Of a DNA stretch of 6,407 nt, positions 5,265 through 6,407 are shown piece by piece. The position numbers and the translations under genes were made by a program. Below the pieces are notes generated by a model. That model was given only the letters and a program-made list of their open reading frames with translations. It was not told where the DNA came from and did no database searches. The number at the start of each line of letters is the position of its first letter. The stretch's first letter is position 1. Location: the NCBI GenBank assembly GCA_025361385.1, contig JANYAJ010000126.1, positions 1-6,407 of the forward strand. The letters run 5' to 3'. This stretch comes from Nitrospira sp. GTDB taxonomy: Bacteria; Nitrospirota; Nitrospiria; Nitrospirales; Nitrospiraceae.

Positions 5265-6407
5265 ATGTCGGAACAGCAGGTTGAGCCCCATGTTTTTGTC
5301 ATCATCGGTGGCACTGGCGATCTGACGCGTCGGAAGCTCCTGCCGGCGCTGTATCATCTGCGGGATCAGGGGATTCTGGAAACTCGCAATACGCTGATCG
5401 TTGGCGCGGCCTTGCCCGAGATGGGTGAGGAGGGGTTTCGGCTCTGGGCCTTCGAAGGTCTGCAGCAAGCCGGCTGGCGCAATGAATCGGAGCTACGCGC
5501 CTGGTGCGAGGAATGTTTGCATTACCAGACTGTGCATGAAGGAAGCGCTCAAGATTATGAGGCCTTGGCCGTATACATTCGAGGGCTGGAGCGTCAGCAC
5601 AAGATGCCGGAGAACCGGGTATTTTACCTCGCGTTGCCACCGGACACCGTGCCTATCGCCATGGAACGGCTGGATCAGGCGGGACTGCTCAAGAGCCACG
5701 GGTGGGTCCGCGTCGTGTTCGAAAAACCATTTGGCCGTGACTTTCCTTCAGCCCGGAAACTGAATACGACGCTGCATCAATATATCGAGGAATCCCAGAT
5801 CTACCGTATCGATCATTATCTCGGCAAAGAGACGGTGCAAAATCTTCTCGCGTTCCGTTTCGCCAACCCGATTTTTGAATCGATCTGGAAGCGCGATATG
5901 ATCGAGAACGTGCAGATTACCGTGGCCGAAGATCTCGGGGTCGAGCATCGAGGGGCCTACTACCAGCAGGCAGGAGCCCTTCGCGATATGGTGCAGAACC
6001 ATCTGACCCAACTGATGACGGTCGTGGCGATGGAAGTGCCGGTCTCTTTCGATGCCGCGGCTATTCAGAACGAAAAACTGAAAGTCCTGCATTCCATTGC
6101 GCCGATCACAGGGCAGGATGTCGTCTTTGGCCAGTACACGTCCTGGCAAGTTGCCGGGCAAACATTTCCGGGCTATCGCGAGGAGTGCGGGGTTCCGAAG
6201 GATTCGACCACGGAGACCTATGTCGCGCTCAAAGCGGAGATTCACAACTGGCGCTGGAAGGGCGTGCCCTTCTATCTCAGGACGGGCAAACGCTTTCCGC
6301 GCAAACTGACCCAGATCGCGGTGACCTTTCGTGAGGCGCCGACCCAAGTGTTTCGGTCTCTCGATCCAGGAAGCATTCCCCCCAATAAGTTGCTGATCAC
6401 GCTTCAG
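5265..6407 (+). CDS. zwf: Glucose-6-phosphate dehydrogenase, 3' end beyond the window
   Basis: This cytoplasmic enzyme oxidises glucose-6-phosphate to 6-phosphogluconolactone, the first step of the oxidative pentose phosphate (and Entner-Doudoroff) route. The first 381 codons are present and open to the window edge; about 110-130 residues are missing against a usual length near 500. Visible motifs (numbered from ATG 5265) are the dinucleotide loop GGTGDLTRRKL (15-25), FEKPFGRD (152-159), the substrate signature RIDHYLGKE (181-189, His184), the catalytic-base motif MVQNHL (His246) and RTGK (339-342). All catalytic residues expected so far are intact. Odd: after the second strand, the usual G-x-A-R-R that grips the 2'-phosphate of NADP reads GAALP, with Leu50 where Arg46 sits in the Leuconostoc enzyme. 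Cofactor preference may therefore differ. ATG 5256 would add MLR but sits one base after the Shine-Dalgarno sequence. Family assignment is secure. Confidence 0.95.
   Translation, partial: MSEQQVEPHVFVIIGGTGDLTRRKLLPALYHLRDQGILETRNTLIVGAALPEMGEEGFRLWAFEGLQQAGWRNESELRAWCEECLHYQTVHEGSAQDYEALAVYIRGLERQHKMPENRVFYLALPPDTVPIAMERLDQAGLLKSHGWVRVVFEKPFGRDFPSARKLNTTLHQYIEESQIYRIDHYLGKETVQNLLAFRFANPIFESIWKRDMIENVQITVAEDLGVEHRGAYYQQAGALRDMVQNHLTQLMTVVAMEVPVSFDAAAIQNEKLKVLHSIAPITGQDVVFGQYTSWQVAGQTFPGYREECGVPKDSTTETYVALKAEIHNWRWKGVPFYLRTGKRFPRKLTQIAVTFREAPTQVFRSLDPGSIPPNKLLITLQ

Overview
The window is GC-rich bacterial chromosomal DNA, roughly 60% GC by eye. It holds five genes, all on the + strand and closely spaced (gaps of about 112, 35, 47 and 104 bases). 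I see no convincing terminator between any of them, so most or all could be one transcription unit. The organism cannot be fixed from the sequence alone. A PPi-type phosphofructokinase next to a formate/nitrite-type transporter, a tandem universal stress protein and a P2A ATPase would fit an environmental, possibly autotrophic lineage such as Nitrospirota, but that is a guess. There are no RNA genes, CRISPR arrays, insertion sequences or phage genes.

Layout: (1) bases 1-157 are the last 51 codons of a formate/nitrite transporter (FNT) family channel. (2) Bases 158-269 are an intergenic stretch with a possible 15-codon ORF and a weak promoter-like pair. (3) Bases 270-1517 encode a 415-residue phosphofructokinase whose active-site residues mark it as PPi-dependent (pfp). 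(4) Bases 1553-2416 encode a 287-residue tandem-domain universal stress protein with both ATP-binding signatures intact. (5) Bases 2464-5160 encode an 898-residue P2A-type ATPase that keeps all ten SERCA Ca2+-site residues I checked. (6) Bases 5161-5264 are a short gap with a possible 23-codon ORF. (7) From base 5265 to the right edge runs the first 381 codons of glucose-6-phosphate dehydrogenase (zwf), which continues outside the window.

Working together (inference): pfp and zwf act on the two interconvertible hexose phosphates, fructose-6-phosphate and glucose-6-phosphate, so the ends of the cluster control glycolysis/gluconeogenesis versus the oxidative pentose phosphate route. The middle holds an ATP-binding stress protein and an ATP-driven cation pump. 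A PPi-driven kinase saves ATP, so the set reads as a central-carbon, ion and energy-stress cluster. I found no sign of a defence or mobile system. The least ordinary details are the loss of the usual NADP 2'-phosphate-binding Arg in the G6PD, the fully conserved Ca2+ sites in the ATPase, and the two tiny ORFs in the gaps.
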